64,000 bases of DNA from CAZMPJ01 sp964568455 (lineage in GTDB: Bacteria > Margulisbacteria > WOR-1 > O2-12-FULL-45-9), in assembly GCA_964568455.1 (NCBI GenBank), contig CAZMPJ010000001.1:1-64000 (forward strand). Direction: 5' to 3'. The notes beneath the pieces were generated by a model. The model did no database searches, was not told the DNA's origin, and saw only the letters and a list, made by a program, of their open reading frames with translations. A program made the translations under genes and the position numbers. Shown in pieces: positions 49,651-56,971 of this stretch. Each line of letters starts with the position of its first letter. The stretch's first letter is position 1.

Positions 49651-49977
49651 ATGACAGGCAATAAATTTACACCAGGGCAGGTTAAGGAATTAGCAAGATT
49701 GATTGATTATCAGGAAGGTTCGATTGTTAGTCGGATGCTGATGAATAAACCCAATGGCAATGTAACTCTGTTTGCCTTAGCACAAGGGCAGACTATTGCA
49801 GAACATACTACTCCTTATGACGCGATGGTTAATGTGATCGAAGGGGAAGCGGAGATTATTATCTCAGGCAAAAAGTGTCAGGTCAAAGCTAATGAAGTCC
49901 TCGTAATGCCAGCCAATGATCCGCATGCTTTAAAAGCAGTTAAAGCCTTTAAAATGGTTTTAACAATGATAAAGTAG
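49651..49977 (+). CDS. Cupin-domain protein, 108 aa
   Basis: Small single-domain cupin: GQTIAEHTTPYDAMVNVIEGEAEIIISG and MPANDPHALKA match the two cupin motifs (His and Glu metal ligands). The beta-barrel would bind a metal and a small molecule; many such proteins are uncharacterised. Leaderless start. A second, unrelated cupin is at 50372. Confidence 0.82.
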   Translation: MTGNKFTPGQVKELARLIDYQEGSIVSRMLMNKPNGNVTLFALAQGQTIAEHTTPYDAMVNVIEGEAEIIISGKKCQVKANEVLVMPANDPHALKAVKAFKMVLTMIK

Positions 49978-49984
49978 CAGCAAG

Positions 49985-50122
49985 TTACTGAATCTCGTTT
50001 ATCTCCTGCACTTCTTCAACCGTAGTTGCTTCTGGAACTGCTATAAGCATGAAAACAGCAAAGGAAATAATTACCGCTATTACTAGTATAGCCCAGATTG
50101 TTTGTCGTGTTTTTTTATGCAT
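49985..50122 (-). CDS. 45-aa single-pass membrane peptide
   Basis: A short gene in the gap before the cassette. ATG 50122 is preceded by AGAGGAG with good spacing and by a TTGACA-N18-GACAAT promoter. The translation begins MHKKTRQTIWAILVIAVIIS: basic start, one membrane helix (about residues 9-29), then an acidic tail (EVQEINEIQ). No family known. In the non-coding stretch 49978-50371 I otherwise see only promoters and a possible 11-codon reading frame at 50322-50357. Confidence 0.55.
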   Translation of the reverse strand: MHKKTRQTIWAILVIAVIISFAVFMLIAVPEATTVEEVQEINEIQ

Positions 50123-50140
50123 GGTGTTCTCCTCTGTGCC

Positions 50141-50170
50141 ATTGTCGCATTAGGGAAGTGGTTGTGTCAA
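50141..50170 (-). promoter_or_regulatory. Promoter of the 45-aa membrane peptide
   Basis: Minus-strand TTGACA (50170-50165), 18-nt spacer, GACAAT (50146-50141). Confidence 0.5.
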
Positions 50171-50371
50171 CGGAAGAGAAGAGGCTGGAGCCCTGTTAGA
50201 TGAACGATGCTGATTTGATTTTTTAAAACTCCTCCCCACTAATTATTTATTAATAGTGATATAATATTAAGGAATTGAAATAGTAAAAAGGAGGCTGCTG
50301 GAATAAGGAAAAGATATTTATATGAATAAGTCGTGGTTTTATGAGAAAAATATATAAGGAGAAACGCGATC

Positions 50372-50680
50372 ATGCTGAAAATTTATGAGCTTAAAGAATT
50401 AGCAGAGTTTAAAAAGAACAAGATCTTCAAAAAGGTCTTTCTGGAGCACGGCCATCTTAAGGCGCAGATTACCTGCTTGTCCGCTGGCCAGCAGATACCG
50501 CCCTGCAAGATGGAGCATGACGTCTTATTTTATGTTATTGACGGCAAAGGGACGATCATTATTGATGATGACGAAAAGACGCTTTCGACCGGCCAGGCGG
50601 CCTTTGTGCCAAAAGAAGCTGAGTCAAGAAGCATTAAGGCAAAAACAAAGATGAATATCCTGGCGGTGCAAGGGAGATAG
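50372..50680 (+). CDS. Cupin-domain protein of the permease/DsrE cassette, 102 aa
   Basis: A single cupin domain: CLSAGQQIPPCKMEHDVLFYVIDGKGTIIIDDDEKTLSTGQAAFVPKEAESRSI. The usual second His of motif 1 is partly replaced by Cys (PPCKMEHD), which may alter metal binding. GGAG ribosome-binding site. First gene of a four-gene run (cupin, two half-permeases, DsrE) in which G/C-ending codons are clearly commoner than in the rest of the window. The permease ATG follows directly after its stop. Confidence 0.8.
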   Translation: MLKIYELKELAEFKKNKIFKKVFLEHGHLKAQITCLSAGQQIPPCKMEHDVLFYVIDGKGTIIIDDDEKTLSTGQAAFVPKEAESRSIKAKTKMNILAVQGR

Positions 50681-51151
50681 ATGCAGATACTTATCGCCAT
50701 TACCATTATTTGCTTGATCATTTCTCTGGTAATTGACCGAAAGAAGACTTTTGAGGGGGTCAAGCGCGGTGCAAAGATGTTCCTGAAGCTTTTGCCTGCG
50801 CTATTAATAGTCCTGTTTTTGGTCAGTTCATTTATTTATCTGGTGCCCGAAGAAGTTATTGTAGAATACTTGGGAGCTGACAGCGGCGCGTTAGGGGTTA
50901 TCACTGCGGCGCTGATCGGATCAATTTCACTGATCCCGGGCTTTGTGGCCTTTCCTCTGGCCGGCATATTGGTTTCCCGGGGTGTTTCGTACACGATCGT
51001 GGCTGTCTTTATTACTTCCCTGATGATGGTGGGGACGTTGACTTTGCCCTTGGAAATCAAATATTTTGGCGGGAAAGCTGCGATCATGAGGAATGTTTTG
51101 AGTTTTTTGGGGGCAATAGTGATTGGTTTTTTGATAGGAGTATTCTTCTGA
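50681..51151 (+). CDS. Half-size permease, first subunit (DUF318/ArsP-like)
   Basis: 156 aa with four or five helices: LLPALLIVLFLVSSFIYLVPEEVIVEYLG then IGSISLIPGFVAFPLAGILV with a Pro/Gly-rich discontinuity typical of the YraQ/ArsP (DUF318) permease family. It corresponds to one half of the ~300-aa permease, with the second half encoded next (51151-51585, 1-base overlap). Substrate unknown; family members export organoarsenicals or other soft-metal/sulfur compounds. Confidence 0.72.
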   Translation: MQILIAITIICLIISLVIDRKKTFEGVKRGAKMFLKLLPALLIVLFLVSSFIYLVPEEVIVEYLGADSGALGVITAALIGSISLIPGFVAFPLAGILVSRGVSYTIVAVFITSLMMVGTLTLPLEIKYFGGKAAIMRNVLSFLGAIVIGFLIGVFF

Positions 51152-51585
51152 TGATGCACATATTAGCTAACTTTATCTTGCTTCTTAAGGATATGATGGC
51201 TCTTTTGCCCCTGATGTTCCTGCTGATCGGGCTTTTTGATGTCTGGGTACCTAGGGAAAGGATCGAAAGGCATATCGGTTACGAGTCAGGGTTGTCTGGC
51301 ATGTTCTGGGTGATCCTCCTGGCTGTAGTCCAGCCAGGCCCGCTGTACGGCGCTTTCCCCGTAGCTTATATGTTATTTAAAAAAGGGGCTAGTGTGCGCA
51401 ATGTTTTTATTTACCTGGGCGCATTCAGCTGCATGGCGATCCCCATGTATGCTTTTGAGATCAGTTTCCTGGGTATAAAGTTCTGGTTCCTGCGCTTTAT
51501 TTTTTCTCTGCTGGTCTTTGTGCTAATCGGCATCATTATGGAAAAATATGTAGGTAAAGATTTTGTTGTGAAGGAGGGTATGTAA
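51151..51585 (+). CDS. Half-size permease, second subunit
   Basis: 144 aa with four helices: MALLPLMFLLIGLFDVWVPRERIERHIG and VVQPGPLYGAFPVAYMLFKKGAS parallel the first subunit (EVIVEYLG and LIPGFVAFPLAGILV), so the two are homologous halves forming a heterodimer. Coupled to the upstream subunit by a 1-base overlap and followed by DsrE after 2 nt. Confidence 0.72.
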   Translation: MMHILANFILLLKDMMALLPLMFLLIGLFDVWVPRERIERHIGYESGLSGMFWVILLAVVQPGPLYGAFPVAYMLFKKGASVRNVFIYLGAFSCMAIPMYAFEISFLGIKFWFLRFIFSLLVFVLIGIIMEKYVGKDFVVKEGM

Positions 51586-51587
51586 AA

Positions 51588-51908
51588 ATGAAAATAGGAG
51601 TAATTATTTCCAGTAATGACGTGGAAACCTGTTGGAATGCCTTGCGCTACGCGAATTTTGCCCTTGAACAGAAAGATGAAGTTAAAGTCTTTTTTATGGG
51701 GAAGGGAGTGGAATATCAGAAAATCAGCACTGAGAAATTTAATACGATAGAACAGGGCGAAAAGTTCATGCGGTCTGGCGGCAAGATATATGCCTGTGGG
51801 AGTTGTATTAAATCAAGAGAACAAGAAGGAACAGAAATGTGTCCTATCTCAACCATGAAAGATATGTATGAAATTGTTAAAGACAGCGATAAGGTTGTAA
51901 CGTTTTAA
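51588..51908 (+). CDS. DsrE/DsrF-like sulfur-relay family protein
   Basis: 106 aa of the DsrE fold: MKIGVIISSNDVETCWNALRYANFAL, VKVFFMGKGVEY, and the reactive-cysteine segment ACGSCIKSREQ. The Cys pair could carry persulfide sulfur. Last gene of the cupin/permease run; the combination suggests transport or handling of a sulfur or metalloid species. Contains a GGAGGG ribosome-binding site upstream. Confidence 0.82.
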   Translation: MKIGVIISSNDVETCWNALRYANFALEQKDEVKVFFMGKGVEYQKISTEKFNTIEQGEKFMRSGGKIYACGSCIKSREQEGTEMCPISTMKDMYEIVKDSDKVVTF

Positions 51909-51969
51909 TTTGTCTCCTGTTTTGCCACGCAGGTGGACTGATTTATTCTAGCCCCACCCCCCAAGTTCC

Positions 51970-51978
51970 TGTTATAAT
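51970..51978 (+). promoter_or_regulatory. Extended -10 promoter of miaB
   Basis: TGT-TATAAT, 6 nt before ATG 51985; leaderless. Confidence 0.6.
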
Positions 51979-51984
51979 TGTTCC

Positions 51985-53034
51985 ATGGGAAAATATTTCA
52001 TTAAAACGTACGGATGCCAAATGAATGATGCAGATTCTGCTAAATTGGCAGCAGTTTTTGAATCTGCGGGTTATACAAAAGCAGAGCAGGAAAAATCAGC
52101 TGATATTATTCTGGTTAATACCTGTGTTGTGCGTCAAAACGCAGAAGATAGAGCTGCCTGGTTTATTAAATCCAGCAAAGGTTTAAAAAAGAAAAATCCC
52201 AGTCTCAAAATCGGTGTTTGCGGTTGTTTAGTTACCGAACCCGGCCGCGATTTAAAGGAAATGTTTCCTCATGTAGATTTTTTTATTCCTCCAAATAGTA
52301 GTGATAAGTTAGCTGAATACCTTCATTTGACATTTGACATTAGTCATTTGTCATTAAAGGATTCCTCCCTCGTCACCATCACTCACGGTTGCAACAATTA
52401 CTGTTCCTACTGCATTGTTCCTTACGTCCGCGGACGAGAATATTCTCGACCAATGACGGAAGTTTTAGCAGAAATCAAACAAAAAATAAAGCAGGGCGCT
52501 AAAGAAATCACCCTCTTAGGCCAAAATGTTAATTCCTACGAGCCTGGCTTGGCTAATTTATTAAAAAGTATACATTCATTTGACATTTGTCATTTGACAT
52601 TTGTCATTCACTTCATGACTTCCCACCCCAAAGACATGTCTGACGAAATCATTGAAGCAGTGCACCAGCTTCCTTATGTGGCAAAAGAGTTTCACTTCCC
52701 GCTACAGTCTGGCGACGACGAAATCCTTAAAAAGATGAATCGCGGTTATACAGTTGATTATTATCAAGGCCGGATTAAAAAAATTAGAGAATTAATGCCT
52801 AAGGCCCGCATTACTACCGATATAATGGTAGGCTTTCCCGGAGAAACCGAAGAACAATTCCAAAATACTTTAAAAATACTCAAACAAATCCACTTTAGTT
52901 CAGTCAACATGTTTGCTTATTCAGCTAGACCAGAAACTGCTGCAGCTAAAATGCCAGGCCAGCTTTCACAAGAAATTATTCAGCGCCGATTGCAAGAATT
53001 GATTAAGACTAATCGTAAAATATTAGCTTGCTAG
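51985..53034 (+). CDS. miaB: MiaB-like tRNA methylthiotransferase lacking the TRAM domain
   Basis: 349 aa, versus 430-450 for the family. The N-terminal Fe-S domain has Cys in KTYGCQMN, VNTCVVR and GVCGCL. The radical-SAM motif is HGCNNYCSYCIVPYVRG (CxxxCxxC). TSHPKDM, FPLQSGDD and ITTDIMVGFPGET follow. It ends at NRKILAC where the RNA-binding TRAM domain should begin. Two TTTGACATTTGTCAT-type micro-repeats (52323-52357 and 52573-52608) are read in frame, one between the domains and one in a loop of the radical-SAM barrel. It makes ms2i6A in tRNA if active. Confidence 0.88.
   Translation: MGKYFIKTYGCQMNDADSAKLAAVFESAGYTKAEQEKSADIILVNTCVVRQNAEDRAAWFIKSSKGLKKKNPSLKIGVCGCLVTEPGRDLKEMFPHVDFFIPPNSSDKLAEYLHLTFDISHLSLKDSSLVTITHGCNNYCSYCIVPYVRGREYSRPMTEVLAEIKQKIKQGAKEITLLGQNVNSYEPGLANLLKSIHSFDICHLTFVIHFMTSHPKDMSDEIIEAVHQLPYVAKEFHFPLQSGDDEILKKMNRGYTVDYYQGRIKKIRELMPKARITTDIMVGFPGETEEQFQNTLKILKQIHFSSVNMFAYSARPETAAAKMPGQLSQEIIQRRLQELIKTNRKILAC
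52323..52357. repeat. CATTTGACATTTGTCAT micro-repeat (copy 1) inside miaB
   Basis: Irregular tandem of TCATTTGACATT words, read as LTFDISHLSLK in the linker before the radical-SAM domain. Confidence 0.7.
52573..52608. repeat. CATTTGACATTTGTCAT micro-repeat (copy 2) inside miaB
   Basis: Second copy of the same repeat type in the same gene and frame orientation, read as SFDICHLTFVIH directly before TSHPKD. Confidence 0.7.
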
Positions 53035-53047
53035 CCTAGCTTCCTAG

Positions 53048-53056
53048 TGTTACAAT
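53048..53056 (+). promoter_or_regulatory. Extended -10 promoter of prs
   Basis: TGT-TACAAT, then a 33-nt leader with AAGGGAGA before ATG 53090. Confidence 0.5.
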
Positions 53057-53089
53057 AAAAATCAATTAATATTGTAAGGGAGATTTAGC

Positions 53090-54034
53090 ATGGCAAATTC
53101 TGAATTGCGTGTCTTTTATGGTAATTCCCACCCCGAACTTGGCGAAACTATTATTAAATATTTAAAGCTGGCGCCAGGAAAAATCAAAGTTTCCCGTTTT
53201 ACCGGAGGCGAAATTTATGCCAGAATCCTCGAAAATATTCGTGGCCAGGATTGTGTTATTGTCCAGACCTGTTCCTCTAAGGTTAATGAAGACCTGATTG
53301 AGCTTTTTATTATTATCGATGCTATGAAAAGGGCATCAGCCAAAACAATTACCGCGGTTATTCCTCACTTTGGTTACGCGCGGCAGGATAGAAAAGCCGC
53401 TTCAAGAGAACCAATTTCTGCAAGATTGATAGCAAACCTTTTAGAAACTGCGGGAGCAGATCGAGTGGTTACTATGGACCTTCATTCAGACCAAATTCAG
53501 GGATTTTTCAATATTCCCATGGATACTTTAACCGCTTTGCCGCTTTTTGAAAATTATTTAAATGCTTTAAAATTAAAAGACATGGTGGTGGTTGCTCCTG
53601 ATACTGGCCGGGCTAAAGTAGCTAAAAAATTGGCTGATAGAATTGGAGCAAAGCTGGCGATTTTACATAAAGTTCGAGCCGAGCATCATGAATCTGCGGT
53701 TACCCATGTGGTTGGTAATGTAAAAGATAAAACCGTTATTATTACTGACGATATGATTGATACTGCAGGGACAATTACTAATGGAGTAGCGGCTTTAAGA
53801 AAAAAAGGCTGCAACAAAGATATTTATGTTGTGGCAACCCATGCGCTTTTATCTGGCCCAGCCGTTGAGCGTATGAAAAAAGCCAATTTTAAAGAAGTAG
53901 TAGTAACCGATACTTTTCCTATTCCAAAAGAAAAACAATTTAAAGGGCTTAAGGTTTTACCTAGTGCAGAGATTTTAGGCGAAGCAGTTAAACGCAACTT
54001 TGAGCACCAGTCAATCAGTTCGTTATTTGATTAA
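53090..54034 (+). CDS. prs: Ribose-phosphate pyrophosphokinase
   Basis: 314 aa making PRPP from ribose-5-phosphate and ATP. FYGNSHPELG, the flexible catalytic region VIPHFGYARQDRKAASREPISARL, MDLHSDQIQGFF and the PRPP-binding VIITDDMIDTAGTI are all present. Normal length. hom starts 2 nt after the stop, and the pilus genes follow. Confidence 0.95.
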   Translation: MANSELRVFYGNSHPELGETIIKYLKLAPGKIKVSRFTGGEIYARILENIRGQDCVIVQTCSSKVNEDLIELFIIIDAMKRASAKTITAVIPHFGYARQDRKAASREPISARLIANLLETAGADRVVTMDLHSDQIQGFFNIPMDTLTALPLFENYLNALKLKDMVVVAPDTGRAKVAKKLADRIGAKLAILHKVRAEHHESAVTHVVGNVKDKTVIITDDMIDTAGTITNGVAALRKKGCNKDIYVVATHALLSGPAVERMKKANFKEVVVTDTFPIPKEKQFKGLKVLPSAEILGEAVKRNFEHQSISSLFD

Positions 54035-54036
54035 TT

Positions 54037-55287
54037 ATGGCTAAAAAAATTAAAGTTGGCATAATTGGGTTTGGTAATATTGGCTCCGCAGTTGCCGCAG
54101 TGTTGCGCAAAAACCGCCAGGTTATTGCCGACAATACCGGAATTGATATCCAGATTAAAAAAGTTTGTGATACGGTCAAAAGAAAAACCAACCTTCCTTT
54201 TACCAAAGATTTTAAACAAATTATTAATGATCCGGATATCGACGTGGTAGTTGAAGCTATTGGTGGAGAAAATGCCGCTAAAAAAATTGTTTTAGTCGCG
54301 CTTAAGGCTAAAAAACATGTAGTTACCCCCAATAAAGAATTAGTTGCCAAGCATATGGAAGAACTGCTTTCAGTGGCTAAGAAAAATCGAGTGCAAATCC
54401 TTTTTGAGGCTTCGGTTGGCGGCGGAATTCCTATTATTCAGCCGATTCGAGCTAGTTTAGCCAGCAACCGGATTGATGAAGTTTACGGCATTGTTAATGG
54501 CACCACTAATTATATTCTTACCCAAATGTCAGATGAGGGCATGCAGTTTTCCGAAGCTCTTCACAGAGCGAAAGAGAAAGGTTACGCAGAGCCAGACCCA
54601 ACTGCAGATATAGAGGGTTATGATGCTGCTTATAAGGCAGCCATCCTGGCTTCAGTTACTTTTAAAGCTAAAGTTAATTGGAAAGAGGTTTCTTGTGAAG
54701 GCATTACCAGAATTTCCAAAGATGATATTGATTATGCTAAAGGGATTGGTTATGTAATTAAGCTTTTAGCTATTGCCAAATTAGAAAAAGGTAAATTAGA
54801 TGTTCGAGTTCACCCGGCTTTAGTATCTTGTGAACATCCTCTGGCTTCTGTTTCAAAAAATTATAATGCTATTTATGTTAAAGGGTATTCGGTGGGGGAC
54901 ATTATGTTTCATGGTCAGGGGGCGGGGGGGGAACCGACCGCAGCTTCTATTATTTCAGACATTATAAGCTGCGGAAATCCAAAATCCAAAATCCAAAATC
55001 CAAAATTGAAAAAGATTAAGATTAAGAAGATTGACGAAATATCTAGTAGATATTATGTAAGACTTCAAGTGGCGGATCAGCCAGGGGTATTGGCAGCCAT
55101 TTCAAAGATATTTGGCCAGAAAAAAGTTAGTATTGATGCAGTAAGTCAAAGGGAAAGAGTAGGAAGTTACGCGACTTTGGTGATTTTGTTGCATAAAGTG
55201 GCAGAAAAGAATTTAAAAGCAGCGCTTAAGTCCATTAAGAAGCTCGCGGTTGTGCGACGAATTGATAATGTGATTCGCATAATCTAA
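54037..55287 (+). CDS. hom: Homoserine dehydrogenase with ACT domain
   Basis: 416 aa. NAD(P)-binding IIGFGNIGSAVA, ANKELVA-type segment VTPNKELVAKH, EASVGGGIPII, GIVNGTTNYIL, and the catalytic DPTADIEGYDAAYKA. A C-terminal ACT domain (about 345-416) for threonine feedback. Between catalytic and ACT domains lies a low-complexity linker NPKSKIQNPKLKK encoded by the AAAATCC micro-repeat. It reduces aspartate semialdehyde to homoserine (Thr/Met pathway). pilB starts at the next base after its stop. Confidence 0.94.
   Translation: MAKKIKVGIIGFGNIGSAVAAVLRKNRQVIADNTGIDIQIKKVCDTVKRKTNLPFTKDFKQIINDPDIDVVVEAIGGENAAKKIVLVALKAKKHVVTPNKELVAKHMEELLSVAKKNRVQILFEASVGGGIPIIQPIRASLASNRIDEVYGIVNGTTNYILTQMSDEGMQFSEALHRAKEKGYAEPDPTADIEGYDAAYKAAILASVTFKAKVNWKEVSCEGITRISKDDIDYAKGIGYVIKLLAIAKLEKGKLDVRVHPALVSCEHPLASVSKNYNAIYVKGYSVGDIMFHGQGAGGEPTAASIISDIISCGNPKSKIQNPKLKKIKIKKIDEISSRYYVRLQVADQPGVLAAISKIFGQKKVSIDAVSQRERVGSYATLVILLHKVAEKNLKAALKSIKKLAVVRRIDNVIRII
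54974..55007. repeat. AAAATCC tandem micro-repeat in hom
   Basis: Four near-identical AAAATCC units in frame between the catalytic and ACT domains; same repeat type as 1914-1967. Confidence 0.75.
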
Positions 55288-56970
55288 ATGCAAAATAAAT
55301 CATTTGAACAATATTTAATAGAGCATAAGTTACTTACGCCAGATAAGCTAAGGCAAATCTTAGATGAAAGCAAAAAAACCGGTGAAACCCTTCGTGAGCG
55401 TGTTGTCCATCAAAACCTGATTGCTGCTCATGAGCTGATAAATTATTACCAACATGAGCTATCAATTCCTTACATAGATTTAAGCAAATTTGTGCTTGAC
55501 CCTAAATTATTAGACGTTTTACCTAAAGAATTTTTACGCACTCATCATGTAGTTCCTCTTTCAAAATCCATGGACACCTTAAGAGTGGTTATGGAAGATC
55601 CTCTGGATATTATGCTGATTGACGAAGTTAAATTAAAAAGTGGACTGCGCATTGAAGTAGCAGTGGCTTTTGGCCCAGAAATAATCCAAGCGCTTGATCG
55701 CACCTTTGGTCCCGAATCTTCAATTGAAGAATTGGTCAGTAGTACCGATCTTTCCCAGTTTTACGGCGGAGAAGAAATTGAGGTTGCTAAGCTGCAAAGT
55801 TTGGCAGAAGAAGCGCCGATTGTAAAGTTAATTGATTTGCTTATTATGCAGGCTTTGCATGAGCGAGCTTCTGATATCCACATTGAGCCAGAAGAATCAT
55901 CTCTTAAAGTGCGTTTTAGAATTGATGGTGTGCTGCATGAAAACGCTGACCTGCCAAAACATTTGCAGGCTGCGGTAATTTCTCGTACCAAAATTATGTC
56001 TGAAATGAACATTGCCGAAAAAAGAGTTCCCCAGGATGGAAGATTCAAAGTTTATATGGAAGGCGGGCCGGTGGATGTGCGTGTTTCTACTTTCCCTACT
56101 ATCTATGGTGAAAATATTGTTATGCGTCTCTTGGAAGCAAAAAGTATTTTATTAAGCCTGGAACAGAGTGGTTTGCGTGACCAGGTTTTAGAAAAATTTC
56201 AAAATCTAATCCAAAAACCGCATGGAATTATTTTAGTTACTGGCCCAACTGGTTCAGGTAAAACCACAACTTTGTATTCAGTGCTTAATACTTTAAATTC
56301 TCCGGAAAAAAATATTATTACAGTTGAAGACCCTGTTGAATATCGTTTAGCAGGCATTCGCCAATCTCAGGTTAATGTTAAAGCTGGGCTTACTTTTGCC
56401 GCCGGCTTGCGTTCTATTCTTCGTCAAGATCCAGATATTATCCTAGTAGGTGAAATTCGTGATTATGAGACCATGGAAATTGCTATTCATGCGGCTTTAA
56501 CCGGTCACTTAGTCTTTTCAACTCTCCATACTAATGATGCTCCGGGAGCAATAACCCGAATGATTGATATGGGAGTGCAGCCTTATTTAATTGTTTCAAC
56601 TGTTATCGGAGTATTAGCCCAAAGATTAGTGCGAACTATTTGCCCAAAATGCAAAGTGCCTTATAAAGTAGAGGCAAAAGCTTTAAAAGATTTAACAGCT
56701 TCAACCAAAGAAAAAGAATACACTGTTTATAAAGGAAAAGGTTGCGAGCATTGCCATGATACTGGGTATAAAGGCAGGATCGGGCTTTACGAATTAATGA
56801 TATTGAGTGAGGATATAAGACAGGGAATAGTAAATAAGGCTTCTGCTTCACAGCTTGGTAAAACGGCCAGGGCGGAGGGGATGCAAACTTTGTGTGAAGA
56901 TGGTTTTGAAAAAATTCTGCAAGGGATTACTACTATTGAAGAAGTATTGCGGGTAACTTCGGAGGTTTAA
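55288..56970 (+). CDS. pilB: Type IV pilus extension ATPase PilB
   Basis: 560 aa. N-terminal MshEN/T2SSE_N domain (about 1-150), then the ATPase core: GPTGSGKTTTLYS Walker A, Asp and His boxes (EDPVEY, LTGHLVFSTLHTND), and the zinc-binding tetracysteine CPKCK...CEHCHDTGY near residues 450-495. It drives pilus polymerisation from the cytoplasmic face. It begins a pilB-pilC-pilT-pilA gene run. Confidence 0.95.
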   Translation: MQNKSFEQYLIEHKLLTPDKLRQILDESKKTGETLRERVVHQNLIAAHELINYYQHELSIPYIDLSKFVLDPKLLDVLPKEFLRTHHVVPLSKSMDTLRVVMEDPLDIMLIDEVKLKSGLRIEVAVAFGPEIIQALDRTFGPESSIEELVSSTDLSQFYGGEEIEVAKLQSLAEEAPIVKLIDLLIMQALHERASDIHIEPEESSLKVRFRIDGVLHENADLPKHLQAAVISRTKIMSEMNIAEKRVPQDGRFKVYMEGGPVDVRVSTFPTIYGENIVMRLLEAKSILLSLEQSGLRDQVLEKFQNLIQKPHGIILVTGPTGSGKTTTLYSVLNTLNSPEKNIITVEDPVEYRLAGIRQSQVNVKAGLTFAAGLRSILRQDPDIILVGEIRDYETMEIAIHAALTGHLVFSTLHTNDAPGAITRMIDMGVQPYLIVSTVIGVLAQRLVRTICPKCKVPYKVEAKALKDLTASTKEKEYTVYKGKGCEHCHDTGYKGRIGLYELMILSEDIRQGIVNKASASQLGKTARAEGMQTLCEDGFEKILQGITTIEEVLRVTSEV

Positions 56971-56971
56971 G

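Noticed and set aside
50322..50357. 11-codon reading frame before the cupin gene (possible leader peptide)
   Set aside because: Too short to support; no repeated regulatory codons and no attenuator structure visible.
54974..55007. AAAATCC tandems as a short CRISPR or VNTR locus
   Set aside because: Units are 7 nt without spacers and lie in frame in coding sequence.
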